Position numbers and translations under genes: made by a program. The notes beneath the pieces are model-generated. The model was not told the DNA's origin. It did not search any database and saw nothing but the letters and a program-made list of their open reading frames with translations. From Paenibacillus solani (GTDB taxonomy: Bacteria; Bacillota; Bacilli; Paenibacillales; Paenibacillaceae): DNA of 64,000 bases. The stretch is taken from NCBI RefSeq assembly GCF_001277345.1, contig NZ_LIUT01000006.1, positions 258,245 through 322,244 of the forward strand. Reading direction: 5' to 3'. Below are positions 36,938-46,006 of the stretch, in pieces. The first letter of the stretch is position 1; every line of letters starts with the position of its first letter.

Positions 36938-38560
36938 GTGATTTTGGACAATCGATTTGGTGCAATAACCGATCAGGAGATCATTCGGCAGGCGAAGCAG
37001 CATTGTATAGACAAGGGGATGAACCCGGAGCTTATTCCAACACATACTCACCAATTGGATCATGAAGTATTGGCCGCAAGGCGTGAAAAATATAAAGAAT
37101 ACATCGAAGTCATACAAGTATTCGTGAATAAGTTCCTAACCTCCGGTTCGGGAAATCCGGTTGTGATTACGATTACGGATCATGAAGGATACATTCTGGA
37201 TCAAGCCGGAGACTCAACCATTATAGAAACAGCAAGGTTTTTGGGCATCATCGATGGGATGGGCTACTCGCAGGAGGACGGTCCCAGCTCGATCCATTTA
37301 TGCCTCCAGTACAAGCGGCCTTTTACGTTAATAGGGGAAGACCATTTCCACCAGATTCTTCACCGCATGGCGTGTTACTCGGCACCCTTTCACAATGAGA
37401 ACGGGACGAAGATTATCGGCACGATTTCTTTAATGACTCATAAGGAGTATGCTCACCCTCATCTGCATGCTTTACTCTGCACAATGGCCGATTCCCTGGA
37501 GCGGGAAATGGTGACTCGCAAACAGAACACACAGCTACAAACATTGAATCAGGTGCTGCTCAGAACCAATCATTACGGCGTTATTATTACGGATGCAAAG
37601 GGCCGAATTCTGGAGATGAACCAACACAGCCTGAGACTGTTGTACCCGGAAGGCAGCGACAAGGACCGGGATAAGTACGTAAACCGATCTGTATTCAATT
37701 TGAAGCCGATTGGCGAATACTATGAACGTGTGATATATCAGCAGGAGATTTGCATCGGTAAGGAGCTTTCGTTTGAGATATCGGGAAGTGTGAACCATTA
37801 TATCCTCGATGTTCAGCCCGCCTATGACCGGGAGGGGGGACTGATGCGTGTCGTAGGTTCTCTTCGCGATATTACGGAGATGAAGCGAACAGAGGAAGTG
37901 CTTAGGAATACGGAGAAACTGGTATTTGCCGGACAAGTCGCTGTAAGCATCGCCCATGAAGTGCGAAATCCGTTGACAACGGTAAAGGGGATGCTGCAAC
38001 TAGCCAATAAGGAGGTCCGCCTTCGGCATTATGATTTGATCATGTCAGAGCTGGAGCGGGCAAATCTGATGGTCGGGGAATTTATGATATTGGGTAAACC
38101 CCAGGCCGCCATTTTTAAGCTAGAGGATTGCGGTGAAATATTGCAAGAGGCACTTCACTTGTTTACGATTCAGGCGAAGCTCAGCGAAATCGAAATCACG
38201 CAACACTTAGCAGAGTCTGCCACCATCTTGTGTGACCGGAATCAAATCAAGCAAGTGTTCCTCAATATTTTGAAAAATGCGATGGAAGCTCTCCTTCAAG
38301 GCGGAAATATCCATGTTCTTCTGGATGTGCACGAAGGGTATCAATGCGTGACCTTCACCGATAACGGCTCTGGCATGACGGAGGAAGTTCTCCGGCGGAT
38401 CGGGGAGCCTTTTCATACGACCAAGCCGGACGGCAATGGTCTGGGCATCATGATTGTTCAGCGGATCATGGAGAGTCATCAGGGTAAAATGAACATCCGC
38501 AGCGAAATAGGGTGCGGAACCTCTGTTGAAATCATGCTGCCCATAAATCGAAACGGCTGA
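36938..38560 (+). CDS. Soluble histidine kinase (GAF-PAS-HisKA), sporulation-kinase-like
   Basis: A 540-residue kinase with no membrane segment. Residues 1-190 resemble the N-terminal GAF region of AcoR/DhaR-type activators (VVITITDHEGYILDQAGD ... FHNENGTKIIGTISL). A PAS domain follows at about 200-310 (VIITDAKGRILEMNQHSLRLLYPEG). The phospho-acceptor is His340 in SIAHEVRNPLTTVKGMLQL, the form typical of Bacillus KinA-KinE sporulation kinases, and the ATPase domain has FTDNGSGM and DGNGLGIMIVQ. It starts with GTG 36938 or, by ribosome-site spacing, TTG 36944. No response regulator is adjacent, as expected for an orphan feeding the Spo0F phosphorelay; that role is inferred. Confidence 0.88.
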   Translation: MILDNRFGAITDQEIIRQAKQHCIDKGMNPELIPTHTHQLDHEVLAARREKYKEYIEVIQVFVNKFLTSGSGNPVVITITDHEGYILDQAGDSTIIETARFLGIIDGMGYSQEDGPSSIHLCLQYKRPFTLIGEDHFHQILHRMACYSAPFHNENGTKIIGTISLMTHKEYAHPHLHALLCTMADSLEREMVTRKQNTQLQTLNQVLLRTNHYGVIITDAKGRILEMNQHSLRLLYPEGSDKDRDKYVNRSVFNLKPIGEYYERVIYQQEICIGKELSFEISGSVNHYILDVQPAYDREGGLMRVVGSLRDITEMKRTEEVLRNTEKLVFAGQVAVSIAHEVRNPLTTVKGMLQLANKEVRLRHYDLIMSELERANLMVGEFMILGKPQAAIFKLEDCGEILQEALHLFTIQAKLSEIEITQHLAESATILCDRNQIKQVFLNILKNAMEALLQGGNIHVLLDVHEGYQCVTFTDNGSGMTEEVLRRIGEPFHTTKPDGNGLGIMIVQRIMESHQGKMNIRSEIGCGTSVEIMLPINRNG

Positions 38561-38575
38561 ACTCTATTTAATAAA

Positions 38576-38606
38576 AACAGCGCTGAGCATGTCAGCGCTG
38601 TTTTTT
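38576..38606 (+). terminator. Terminator after the soluble kinase
   Basis: AACAGCGCTGA and TCAGCGCTGTT form a perfect stem with a GCATG loop, followed by six T. Confidence 0.92.
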
Positions 38607-38900
38607 GTCATGTTAGCAAAACTACAATACGCCGCCAGTCTTATAACCGCTTCCAAGCAGTTCATTGACATTGTGCGTGGTCACATAGGCATGTTCATCT
38701 ATCTCACAAATTAGTTGTCAGAACCGTCAGTCCCCGCGACATCGCCGTTGTAACGTTCTGCAATGCTCAATGTTCGACATGATAGTCAACGTACGGGGGA
38801 TTCTCTTGCCAAATTTCCTATAGCAGGTATGATTTAGGTATCCGTGCCGGCTGCCATTCAGGGCTTCACGGAAAATGGAAATGATAGGAGTGAGGGAATC

Positions 38901-40232
38901 ATGGCAGAACAGCGCCGGCCCCTTGTCCAGCAAATACGTATCGGGATTATCGGAACCAAGGCGATCGTTGATAAGATCATGAAGGTGATTGAAGCTTTTC
39001 CTTCCTTCGATGCGCTGCCGTTGGTTTATCAGGATGATGAGGAAGCACCCGCCTTAGCTGAGCAGATCGGAAGTGAAGTTGAAGTATTATTCCTCTCGGA
39101 TCCATTGTCACAGCGCAAAGTGAAGGAGTTTGGCAAGGTTGCAATCCCAGTTCATCATGTACCTGTAACGGACGCGGGTTTATATAAAGCACTATTTCAT
39201 GCGGGACTGCAGGGAAGGCTGGATGGAGGCATATCGGTGGATACCTTGACGGAGACGATGGTAGTCCGAACTCTGAAGGATTTAGACATCCCTGGAATGC
39301 AGGCTGCCGTTTATGATGGACCTGCCTATGCTCCTAAAGAAAGCCTGATTGCTTTTCATCGGCAACAGTATGAATCCGGGGCAAGCTCTGTTGCATTTAC
39401 GGGTGTGGAATCTGTGTCCCAAGAGCTGACACGGCTGGGGATTCCTAACGAATGGCTGCTGCCATCGGACCAGGATATCGTAGTATCACTGGAGCGGGCG
39501 CTGTTGTCTACAGCCTCCCGCAGAAGCAGGGAAGCCCAAATTGTGGTTGGGATGATGAATATCGATGATTTTGGTACCCAGGCGCTCAGACGAAACAGTG
39601 AGCATGAGGTACAGAAGCTGAAGCTGGATATTCACCGGATGGTGCTGGATTATGTGGAATCGCTGGATGGCTTCCTGACCCATCTGGGAGGCGATGAATA
39701 TCTGTTCTTCACGACCAGGGGGATCTTCGAGCGGGAAACTGGCGGATATAAAACGATACCACTCGCCAAGGATTTGAACAAAACCCACGGGATATCGCTG
39801 AGTATCGGCATGGGGTTTGGCCAGTCGGCCAGTATGGCGGGAACCAATGCCCGTATTGCAATGCGTAAAGCCAAGGAGGTTGGCGGAAATGCCTGTTTTA
39901 TCGTGCGGGAAGACGGCACGTTGATCGGACCGCTGGAAATGGCTGATCCTGTGCAGGAGGTCCTTTCCTTTACGGATGCGGAGCTGATCAAGCGGGCTGA
40001 GGATGCGGGAATGACCAGTGCCTACTTAAGCAAGTTGTTGAATCAGCGTGCCCGTTCCGGCAAATATGAGTACAAGGTTCATGAGCTCGCTCACCTGCTG
40101 GATATTACCGTCCGCAGCGCGCATCGGCTGCTCCAGCTGTGGACCGACAATGGTCTGGTCGAGATTTCGGGAATCGAGAAGGTGCCGCGGGGCAGACCAA
40201 GGCAGATCTTTAGATTCGTCTTTCTGGAATAG
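38901..40232 (+). CDS. Regulator with degenerate GGDEF-like domain and winged helix
   Basis: A 443-residue cytoplasmic protein in three parts. Residues 1-170 look like a Rossmann-type or periplasmic-binding-like sensor (IGIIGTKAIVDKIMKVIEAFPSF). Residues 190-330 look like a GGDEF/GTP-cyclohydrolase-III-like nucleotidyl cyclase fold with GGDEYLFF, although the surroundings are far from an active diguanylate cyclase. The C-terminal 85 residues form a winged helix (HELAHLLDITVRSAHRLLQLWTDNGLVEI) ending in GRPRQIFRF. It is likely a transcription factor sensing a nucleotide or metabolite; the target is unknown. The start at ATG 38901 has GAGGG upstream. A 44-codon membrane peptide gene follows. 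Confidence 0.75.
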   Translation: MAEQRRPLVQQIRIGIIGTKAIVDKIMKVIEAFPSFDALPLVYQDDEEAPALAEQIGSEVEVLFLSDPLSQRKVKEFGKVAIPVHHVPVTDAGLYKALFHAGLQGRLDGGISVDTLTETMVVRTLKDLDIPGMQAAVYDGPAYAPKESLIAFHRQQYESGASSVAFTGVESVSQELTRLGIPNEWLLPSDQDIVVSLERALLSTASRRSREAQIVVGMMNIDDFGTQALRRNSEHEVQKLKLDIHRMVLDYVESLDGFLTHLGGDEYLFFTTRGIFERETGGYKTIPLAKDLNKTHGISLSIGMGFGQSASMAGTNARIAMRKAKEVGGNACFIVREDGTLIGPLEMADPVQEVLSFTDAELIKRAEDAGMTSAYLSKLLNQRARSGKYEYKVHELAHLLDITVRSAHRLLQLWTDNGLVEISGIEKVPRGRPRQIFRFVFLE

Positions 40233-40274
40233 GCATGGGACAACTTTTATAAATGGAAGGTGAGGTGATAGGGA

Positions 40275-40409
40275 ATGAATAGAGCCAGGTCCAAGCTTTC
40301 CCGTATTGAGAAAATCGTCATCGGCACGCTGCTCGGACTATCAGCATCTTTTATCATCGCTTTCTTCGTGCTTCGGTATATCGTGCTGAACATTTCGTTT
40401 GCTCCCTGA
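40275..40409 (+). CDS. 44-residue single-pass membrane peptide
   Basis: A short gene reading MNRARSKLSRIEKIVIGTLL and onwards for 44 residues. A basic head is followed by one membrane segment (about residues 15-38) and a short tail. GAGGTGATAGGGA before the ATG is a good ribosome site. A terminator stem overlaps the stop codon, as often seen for real small genes. The function is unknown; it probably shares the transcript of the regulator ending at 40232. Confidence 0.65.
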   Translation: MNRARSKLSRIEKIVIGTLLGLSASFIIAFFVLRYIVLNISFAP

Positions 40410-40427
40410 GATCAGGGGGCTTTTTTT
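40401..40427 (+). terminator. Terminator after the small membrane peptide
   Basis: GCTCCCTGA and TCAGGGGGC pair around a GA loop and are followed by seven T. The 5' arm is the end of the coding sequence. Confidence 0.85.
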
Positions 40428-40514
40428 AATGCTGTCTTAGCCTGGCAGGATTCATGTTCATGAGATAGTCTCGAAGTGGATGCAGCACCGTACCTTTAAA
40501 GACTATTTAAAGAT

Positions 40515-40544
40515 TTGTCTTAATATTAAAACCGACCGTATGAT
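40515..40544 (+). promoter_or_regulatory. Putative promoter of the 40577 gene
   Basis: TTGTCT (40515-40520) and TATGAT (40539-40544) are 18 bp apart, just ahead of a strong GAGGAGG ribosome site. Confidence 0.55.
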
Positions 40545-40576
40545 GAAGAGGAATCATCAATCCGAGGAGGTAGCTT

Positions 40577-41572
40577 ATGAATCAGAAGATCCTTCATATC
40601 ACAAAGAAACCGCCGGTTATTTGCCATGATCCGCATCCTCATTCTGTCATTCCGATCCATGAAGATTATATGAACTGGATATATGAGAACTATATTCAGC
40701 TCAGTTCCTTCAAGAATATTACCGATAGAGTGAATTTGACATGGATTGAATACATATTCCTAAATGATTATTACCATAATAATCCGTTTGTTGAAGTCGA
40801 GATTTTATCTGAAGGAATTGTAACGGAATCCATCGTGGAATGGATCATTGACCATATTAATCAGCATCAATATATCGGTATTTGTGTAGATCGTTTCTAT
40901 ATTCATGAACATGTGAATTACAAGCTTGATCATCTCCCGCACGGTTTGTTGATATATGGTTATGATTTAGATCGACAAGTGTTCTATGCGGCAGATTTTT
41001 TTAAAAGGATTTATTCATGTAAAGAAATACCTATAAATCAACTCGTAGAAGGGTATACTGCCGCTACGAATGAACCGAAGGTCATGATGTTTAGTTACAA
41101 GGACAACATCAAATATGGACTGAACGTTCAGCGCGTTTTTCAAGCGTTGGAAGATTATTATACGTCGAATGATCATCATATGAAGGTGGAATATTCATTG
41201 CAGCAAAGTATTCCTAAAACATTCGGTTTAGACACCTATAGGGTGTTGAAGCAGCTCTATGAGGTGACGGCCATTGAGATGATACGATTGGATATCCGCC
41301 CTCTTCATACACTTTATGAGCATAAGAAAAGGATGACCAGCTTATTAGAACATCTGTCCAGATCCGGAATGGTAGAGATCGATCCTAACTGGATCCAAGG
41401 CTATAAGGAGCTGTTGAGAACATCCGAAAGCATTAGAAACTTATTTATAAAATGTGAACTAACGAGGGACCAGCAGTATTTAGCCAGAATTATTCAATGG
41501 CTTGAATGGATTTCAGAACGGGAAAGAGGTATTTTGGATCCGATGCTTAACCGATATACGAGCATTTCCTAG
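40577..41572 (+). CDS. BtrH-like C/H/D acyltransferase paralogue (type A)
   Basis: A 331-residue soluble protein clearly paralogous to the one at 46006. Shared signatures are VDRFYIHEHVNYKLDHLPHG with LLIYGYD and VFYAADFF, and the C-terminal LDIRPLHTLYEHKKRM. Cys16, His122 and Asp140 occur with the spacing seen in the proteins at 46006, 51065 and 58092, as in papain-like BtrH-type proteins that move an acyl group from a carrier protein to an amine. It has its own promoter and terminator and lies outside the main cluster, with an importer between. It is noticeably richer in A and T than its left neighbours, suggesting transfer. The substrate is unknown. Confidence 0.65.
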   Translation: MNQKILHITKKPPVICHDPHPHSVIPIHEDYMNWIYENYIQLSSFKNITDRVNLTWIEYIFLNDYYHNNPFVEVEILSEGIVTESIVEWIIDHINQHQYIGICVDRFYIHEHVNYKLDHLPHGLLIYGYDLDRQVFYAADFFKRIYSCKEIPINQLVEGYTAATNEPKVMMFSYKDNIKYGLNVQRVFQALEDYYTSNDHHMKVEYSLQQSIPKTFGLDTYRVLKQLYEVTAIEMIRLDIRPLHTLYEHKKRMTSLLEHLSRSGMVEIDPNWIQGYKELLRTSESIRNLFIKCELTRDQQYLARIIQWLEWISERERGILDPMLNRYTSIS

Positions 41573-41597
41573 GCTGAAAGGAAAGACTTCATACATC

Positions 41598-41639
41598 AGG
41601 GACAGGGACTCTTTGTGAGTGCCAGATGTCCCTTTTTTT
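41598..41639 (+). terminator. Terminator after the 40577 gene
   Basis: AGGGACA pairs with TGTCCCT, with an inner GACTC/GAGT stem, followed by seven T. Confidence 0.85.
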
Positions 41640-42112
41640 CGTCCATGTCTCTTACTATATAGAGCATTCATTAGAGTCCGATGCTAATTTGCAACTGTAA
41701 TTAAATGGAATAAAGTCCTCAGCTCTTTGTTTATGAAATTCCTCTAAGTTTTTATGAATTTCTATCAGTTTAGCATTTTCTACAGGCCATGAACCCTTGA
41801 TACAAAAGGGTTTTTCCTGCTTCCATATGATTTCATTCAAAAATGAACAGATTGTTGAAAACGCTTTATTTACAGCGCCTAAAGCCGTACTTATACTTTG
41901 GGGAAATCAAGATCAGTCACAAGAAAAGGAATGATAATGGGAGGCATACAAGGGGATGATCGTGGATTAGATTAGAGGTCAAAGGGGAATTTTTGCGGGG
42001 AAAGAAAGTGCCTTTGTTTACGAAAAGAGACTACTTTGCAACTAATGGATTTGATCATGATTGGATGGAATGTTCGTACTACTAACTTTCAGAATTAGAG
42101 GGAGGAATAGAA
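41640..42112. other. Intergenic region before the Lpl-like importer
   Basis: Nothing certain is seen in this 473-nt stretch. A leftward 61-codon frame (41655-41840) has no ribosome site and no recognised family; it may be a gene remnant. The right end must hold the importer promoter, but no clear -35/-10 pair stands out. GAGGGAGG before 42113 is the ribosome site. Confidence 0.4.
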
Positions 42113-43738
42113 ATGTCGAAGAAACTCTTGAGCTTGGTCGTTATATTCACGATGGTCTTCTCTGTACTTGCTGCATGCGGAGGGGGCGGTAAAAATAATG
42201 GAGCCTCGAATGGCGGCACTAATGATGGTGACACCAACACGGGCGGAAACAATGGCACATCTACCGAAGTGGCATCGGCTGATTATGGCGATACAGGCGG
42301 TCTGAAGCTTCCGATCGTTGATGAGCCGGTTACATTAACCTGGATGCATTCCGGGAACGCGACAATTACAGATGAAATGCTGGTTGTGAAGGAAATTGAA
42401 AAGCGTACAGGAATTAAAGTGAAATTTCAGACCTACTCTCCTCAAACTTATGAAGATAAGCTGAGAGCGACGGTCGCTTCGGGCAAGCTCCCGGATATCT
42501 TTAACGGATTGAAGTCTGCCGAGTTGAAAGATATCGGCAAGCAGAAAGGGGTCGTAGCTATTACTGATTATGCGGATATGCTGCCGAACTTCTCCAAGCT
42601 TTATTTGGAAGAGAACCCTTGGGTGCTTAAGTCCTATGGGGATCAGGAAGGCAATCTGTACACATGGCCGATCTACCAGTTGAATCGCGACGTTAATCAT
42701 GGATTTATGTATCGTAAAGATATCTTCGATAAGCATGGCATTAAACCTTGGACGAATACGGAAGAATTCTATGAAGCATTGAAAAAGCTAAAAGAACTCT
42801 ATCCAGACAGCTATCCATACGCTTCCAAAAACACGGAGTATATTTTCAGAGACTGGGCATACGGATGGGGAATTAGCGGGGATAGCTATCCGACTTACTA
42901 TGATGAAAACGATGGAACCTGGAAATTTGCCGCTGTACAGGATGCGCATAAAGAGATGCTTGATTTCATGAAGAAGCTTTATACGGAAAAACTGCTTGAT
43001 CCTGAATTCTTGACAGATACACAGGAGTCTTGGACAACGAAGATGACAACGGATAAAGCGTTCGTTACATGGGATTGGATCGGCAGACTGGAATTGTTCC
43101 CGAATCAAGTGAAGGAAACGATGCCGGAGTATGATTTAAGATATGCGCTTCCGATCGGTCCTACAGGGAACGCAAAATCTTTGCCGGAAGTCAGTGACTT
43201 CAGCCTTGCTGTTGCGAACAATAAGAACAAAGAAGTGGCCCTGAAACTGCTCGATTACTTGACGAGTCCATCCGGAGCAGATTTGATGACACTCGGCGTA
43301 GAAGGCGTAAACTTCGAATGGGGTGAAGACGGATATCCGGTATATCCTGAATTGAAGGATCTGCCGATCGTAGACATCAGCATTCTGGAAGATCGTTACG
43401 GAATGTGGCAGGAAGGCGCTTATTTGAGACCGAACCGCAAGAGCGTTTATTTCAAATATTCCGAAAGAGAGCAAGAAGCTCAGGACATGATCATGAGCGA
43501 GGACCGCAGGGAAGCGCGGGATCCAATTCTGAACTTTACGGATGAAGAGATTAAGGCTTTGTCTGAACTGCAAACCTCTCTGCAAAAAGCGGCAGAAGAG
43601 TTCAACTCCAAATATGTATTAGATAAGAGTTATGGCGACAAGCAGTGGGAAGATTGGAAGGCCCAGGCTGCCAAAGCGGGCGTTGATAAAATGCTTGAAA
43701 TCTTCAACGCAGCGCAACAAAGATATGACGCTGAATAA
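42113..43738 (+). CDS. LplA-type ABC binding lipoprotein
   Basis: A 541-residue lipid-anchored binding protein, longer than MalE types and like LplA/YtcQ of Bacillus. The signal peptide ends in the lipobox LAAC and is followed by a Gly/Asn-rich linker of about 40 residues. The mature domain starts VTLTWMHSGNATITDEMLVVKEIEKRTGIKVKF. LplA-type systems import complex saccharides or glycosides. It heads an operon with two permeases, and the stem at 43762 follows. No kinase/regulator pair is adjacent, unlike many relatives. It is not obviously tied to the biosynthetic cluster around it. Confidence 0.9.
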   Translation: MSKKLLSLVVIFTMVFSVLAACGGGGKNNGASNGGTNDGDTNTGGNNGTSTEVASADYGDTGGLKLPIVDEPVTLTWMHSGNATITDEMLVVKEIEKRTGIKVKFQTYSPQTYEDKLRATVASGKLPDIFNGLKSAELKDIGKQKGVVAITDYADMLPNFSKLYLEENPWVLKSYGDQEGNLYTWPIYQLNRDVNHGFMYRKDIFDKHGIKPWTNTEEFYEALKKLKELYPDSYPYASKNTEYIFRDWAYGWGISGDSYPTYYDENDGTWKFAAVQDAHKEMLDFMKKLYTEKLLDPEFLTDTQESWTTKMTTDKAFVTWDWIGRLELFPNQVKETMPEYDLRYALPIGPTGNAKSLPEVSDFSLAVANNKNKEVALKLLDYLTSPSGADLMTLGVEGVNFEWGEDGYPVYPELKDLPIVDISILEDRYGMWQEGAYLRPNRKSVYFKYSEREQEAQDMIMSEDRREARDPILNFTDEEIKALSELQTSLQKAAEEFNSKYVLDKSYGDKQWEDWKAQAAKAGVDKMLEIFNAAQQRYDAE

Positions 43739-43761
43739 TTAGAAACAAATTGTAACGGTGC

Positions 43762-43794
43762 TAGGCGCCCAGAGATTTACTTTCTGGGTGCCTA
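43762..43794 (+). terminator. Intercistronic hairpin after the binding-protein gene
   Basis: TAGGCGCCCAGAGA pairs with TTTCTGGGTGCCTA around a short loop. There is no T run, so it is more likely an mRNA-stabilising stem than a full terminator. Confidence 0.65.
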
Positions 43795-43817
43795 TCATTA
43801 AATAGGAGGGAAAGAAC

Positions 43818-44783
43818 GTGCAACAACCAAGTGTCGAGACTGGCAAACTACGCACAAAGAAACCGCTCGATTCCCGTTTCGCCGCTACGCTTAAGCACAT
43901 CCGGCGGGATCGACAGCTGCTCTTACTCTTTATTCCATGTGTTTTGTTCTATGTTATATTCCGTTACGGACCTCTATATGGACTGGTAATTGCCTTCAAG
44001 GACTATAGTGTGTTTCAGGGGGTAATGGGGAGTGAATGGGTAGGACTGGAACATTTTCAGAAGTTTTTTAGCAATCAAGACTTTTGGATGCTGTTCAGAA
44101 ATACGTTCCTGCTCGGTTTTTTTACACTGATATTCGGCTTTCCATTTCCGATTATTCTGGCGGTACTGCTTAATGAAGTCCGGGTGAAATGGTTTAAAAA
44201 ATCAATACAGACCTTTAGTTATTTACCTGCATTTTTATCAGTCGTAATCATCTCTAGTATGATCATTGACTTTTTGTCCCCTACCAATGGACTGATCAAT
44301 CAATTTATTTCCTTTTTAGGCTTTGAGAAAAAGTACTTCCTCGTAGATCCGAACTGGTTCAGGCCAATTTATGTCATTTCTGAAATATGGGCGACAATGG
44401 GGTATCAGGCCATTATTTATTTGGCAGCTATTGCCGGTATTAATCCGACCCTGTATGAAGCGGCCAAAGTGGATGGCGCGAACCGATGGCATATGATGAG
44501 AAACATTACCGTTCCAGGACTGATGCCTACAGTGATTGTCATGTTTATTTTGAACACAGGCAACATGTTCCGTATCGGCTATGAGAAGGTATTGCTGCTC
44601 TATAATCCATTGACCTACGATGTGGCGGATGTATTCTCCACCTATGTTTATCGGAAAGGGTTGCTGGAATCAAGTTACAGCTATGCTGCGGCCGTAGGAA
44701 TGTTTGAATCTGTAGTGGCACTGGTCATGCTTCTGGGAGCGAATCAGTTAAGTAAGAGGATGGGAGGCAGCGGTTTATGGTAG
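43818..44783 (+). CDS. LplB-type ABC permease
   Basis: A 321-residue permease with six membrane segments, the first at about residues 33-52 (LLLFIPCVLFYVIFRYGPLYGLVIAFKDY, typical of LplB). The EAA loop reads YEAAKVDGANRWHMMRNITVPGLMP. It starts with GTG seven bases after GGAGGG. It overlaps the next permease by 7 nt. Confidence 0.92.
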   Translation: MQQPSVETGKLRTKKPLDSRFAATLKHIRRDRQLLLLFIPCVLFYVIFRYGPLYGLVIAFKDYSVFQGVMGSEWVGLEHFQKFFSNQDFWMLFRNTFLLGFFTLIFGFPFPIILAVLLNEVRVKWFKKSIQTFSYLPAFLSVVIISSMIIDFLSPTNGLINQFISFLGFEKKYFLVDPNWFRPIYVISEIWATMGYQAIIYLAAIAGINPTLYEAAKVDGANRWHMMRNITVPGLMPTVIVMFILNTGNMFRIGYEKVLLLYNPLTYDVADVFSTYVYRKGLLESSYSYAAAVGMFESVVALVMLLGANQLSKRMGGSGLW

Positions 44784-45640
44784 GACAACGCAAACTATCG
44801 ATATTTAGCATACTGAATACCATCATTTTGATCGGGGTTGCCATTGCCACGCTATATCCGGTTTGGTATATCACCGTGATTTCATTCAGCGATACCGTTT
44901 CCGTACTGCAGGGGAAAGTGTTTTTGTGGCCCAAGGGCTTCAATTTCGATGCCTATGTACAAGTGCTGAAGGACAGTAAAATTCCCAGGGCTTATTTAAA
45001 CACGATTTATTATACCGCTTTGGGAACCTTTATCAATTTGCTGTTTACAGCGGTTGCAGCTTATCCTCTCGCACAAAGGGATTTTTTCGGGCGTAAATTT
45101 TGGATGCTTGGAATCATACTGACGATGTTCCTGAATGCAGGAATTATCCCGACTTACATGATTGTACAGAAATTGGGATTGATCGATACGGTATGGGCAT
45201 TAGTTCTGCCGAACGCAATATGGACTTTTGAATTAATAATTCTGAAGAGTTTCTATGAGAATATGTCTTCTCAGATCAGAGAGGCGGCGAAGATCGACGG
45301 TGCTTCGGAATACCGTATTTTGTTCAGTATCGTTATTCCGCTTTCCAAGCCTGCACTGGCATCCATCGGATTATTTTATTTTATGGGACACTGGAACAGC
45401 TTCTTTCTGCCGCTCATCTATCTGAATGACAAAGATATGTTTCCTTTGCAGATCATCCTGCGAGATATGCTGATCTTTAACTCGGAGTCCGATTCAGCTT
45501 TGGTGGATAGAGCCGCGCTGGCGCCTCAGGCCATGAAAAATGCCACGATTGTATTATCGATGATTCCTGTACTGCTCATCTATCCGTTCGCTCAGAAATA
45601 TTTTGCCCAGGGCGTTATGTTAGGTTCTGAGAAAGGGTAA
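44777..45640 (+). CDS. LplC-type ABC permease
   Basis: A 287-residue second permease with six membrane segments, opening with FSILNTIILIGVAIATLYPVWYITVISFSD, the usual LplC form. The EAA loop reads IREAAKIDGASEYRILFSIVIPLSKP. It ends in FAQKYFAQGVMLGSEKG, a conserved tail in this family. There is no ATPase gene in the operon. The biosynthetic cluster begins about 370 nt downstream, and I see no terminator between. Confidence 0.92.
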   Translation: MVGQRKLSIFSILNTIILIGVAIATLYPVWYITVISFSDTVSVLQGKVFLWPKGFNFDAYVQVLKDSKIPRAYLNTIYYTALGTFINLLFTAVAAYPLAQRDFFGRKFWMLGIILTMFLNAGIIPTYMIVQKLGLIDTVWALVLPNAIWTFELIILKSFYENMSSQIREAAKIDGASEYRILFSIVIPLSKPALASIGLFYFMGHWNSFFLPLIYLNDKDMFPLQIILRDMLIFNSESDSALVDRAALAPQAMKNATIVLSMIPVLLIYPFAQKYFAQGVMLGSEKG

Positions 45641-45710
45641 TGTCGCGCGCGCAAATTTAGTATAAAAACGCCTCCCATGGTTCAATGACGATAACGGGGG
45701 AAGAAATTTG

Positions 45711-46006
45711 ATGAACTCCCTGCTCTATAACAATGCCATTGCATACAGTTTACGGGAATAATTGACAAAAAATATAAGATGTTTTACGATATGCTGAGGC
45801 ATACGGGTAACGGCTCGGCAGAAAGCAAATCTTAGTATCAACTAGAGATAGACTTTCTGCTTCATGGGCTGCCCATCATAGCGATTCCCCTACCTCTGCA
45901 TGAAAAAGCTCAGCTTTTTCAACAACTCCACATCGTTCACACCGAATGTTTTCCAGGGAATCAGGATTCCTCTGCATTCACGACAACCTTTGAGAAATTA
46001 CTTTAA
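45711..46006 (+). pseudogene. Remnant of an unrecognised gene
   Basis: A short ATG frame at 45711 with GGGGGAAG upstream stops after 16 codons. A -1 shift leads into a frame that runs through one TAG (45833-45835) and then 56 further codons (45836-46003) before its stop at 46004-46006. The combined reading has protein-like composition (FLLHGLPIIAIPLPLHEK ...). The stop shares its last base with the ATG of the next gene (TAATG), a coupling that suggests the remnant once headed the cluster. I cannot name the family; it could also be chance. Confidence 0.35.
45762..45790 (+). promoter_or_regulatory. Putative promoter of the biosynthetic cluster
   Basis: A perfect TTGACA (45762-45767) and TACGAT (45785-45790) are 17 bp apart. 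A palindrome with 10-bp arms (TGAAAAAGCT/AGCTTTTTCA) lies about 110 nt downstream in the leader. No Fur-type box is seen. Confidence 0.5.

Noticed and set aside
41655..41840. Leftward 61-codon frame
   Set aside because: Protein-like composition, but no ribosome site and no recognised family; kept only as a note in the intergenic entry.
45641..46005. Fur box or riboswitch upstream of the cluster
   Set aside because: No GATAATGATTATC-like sequence and no T-box or other riboswitch core was found, only a 10-bp-arm palindrome of unknown meaning.
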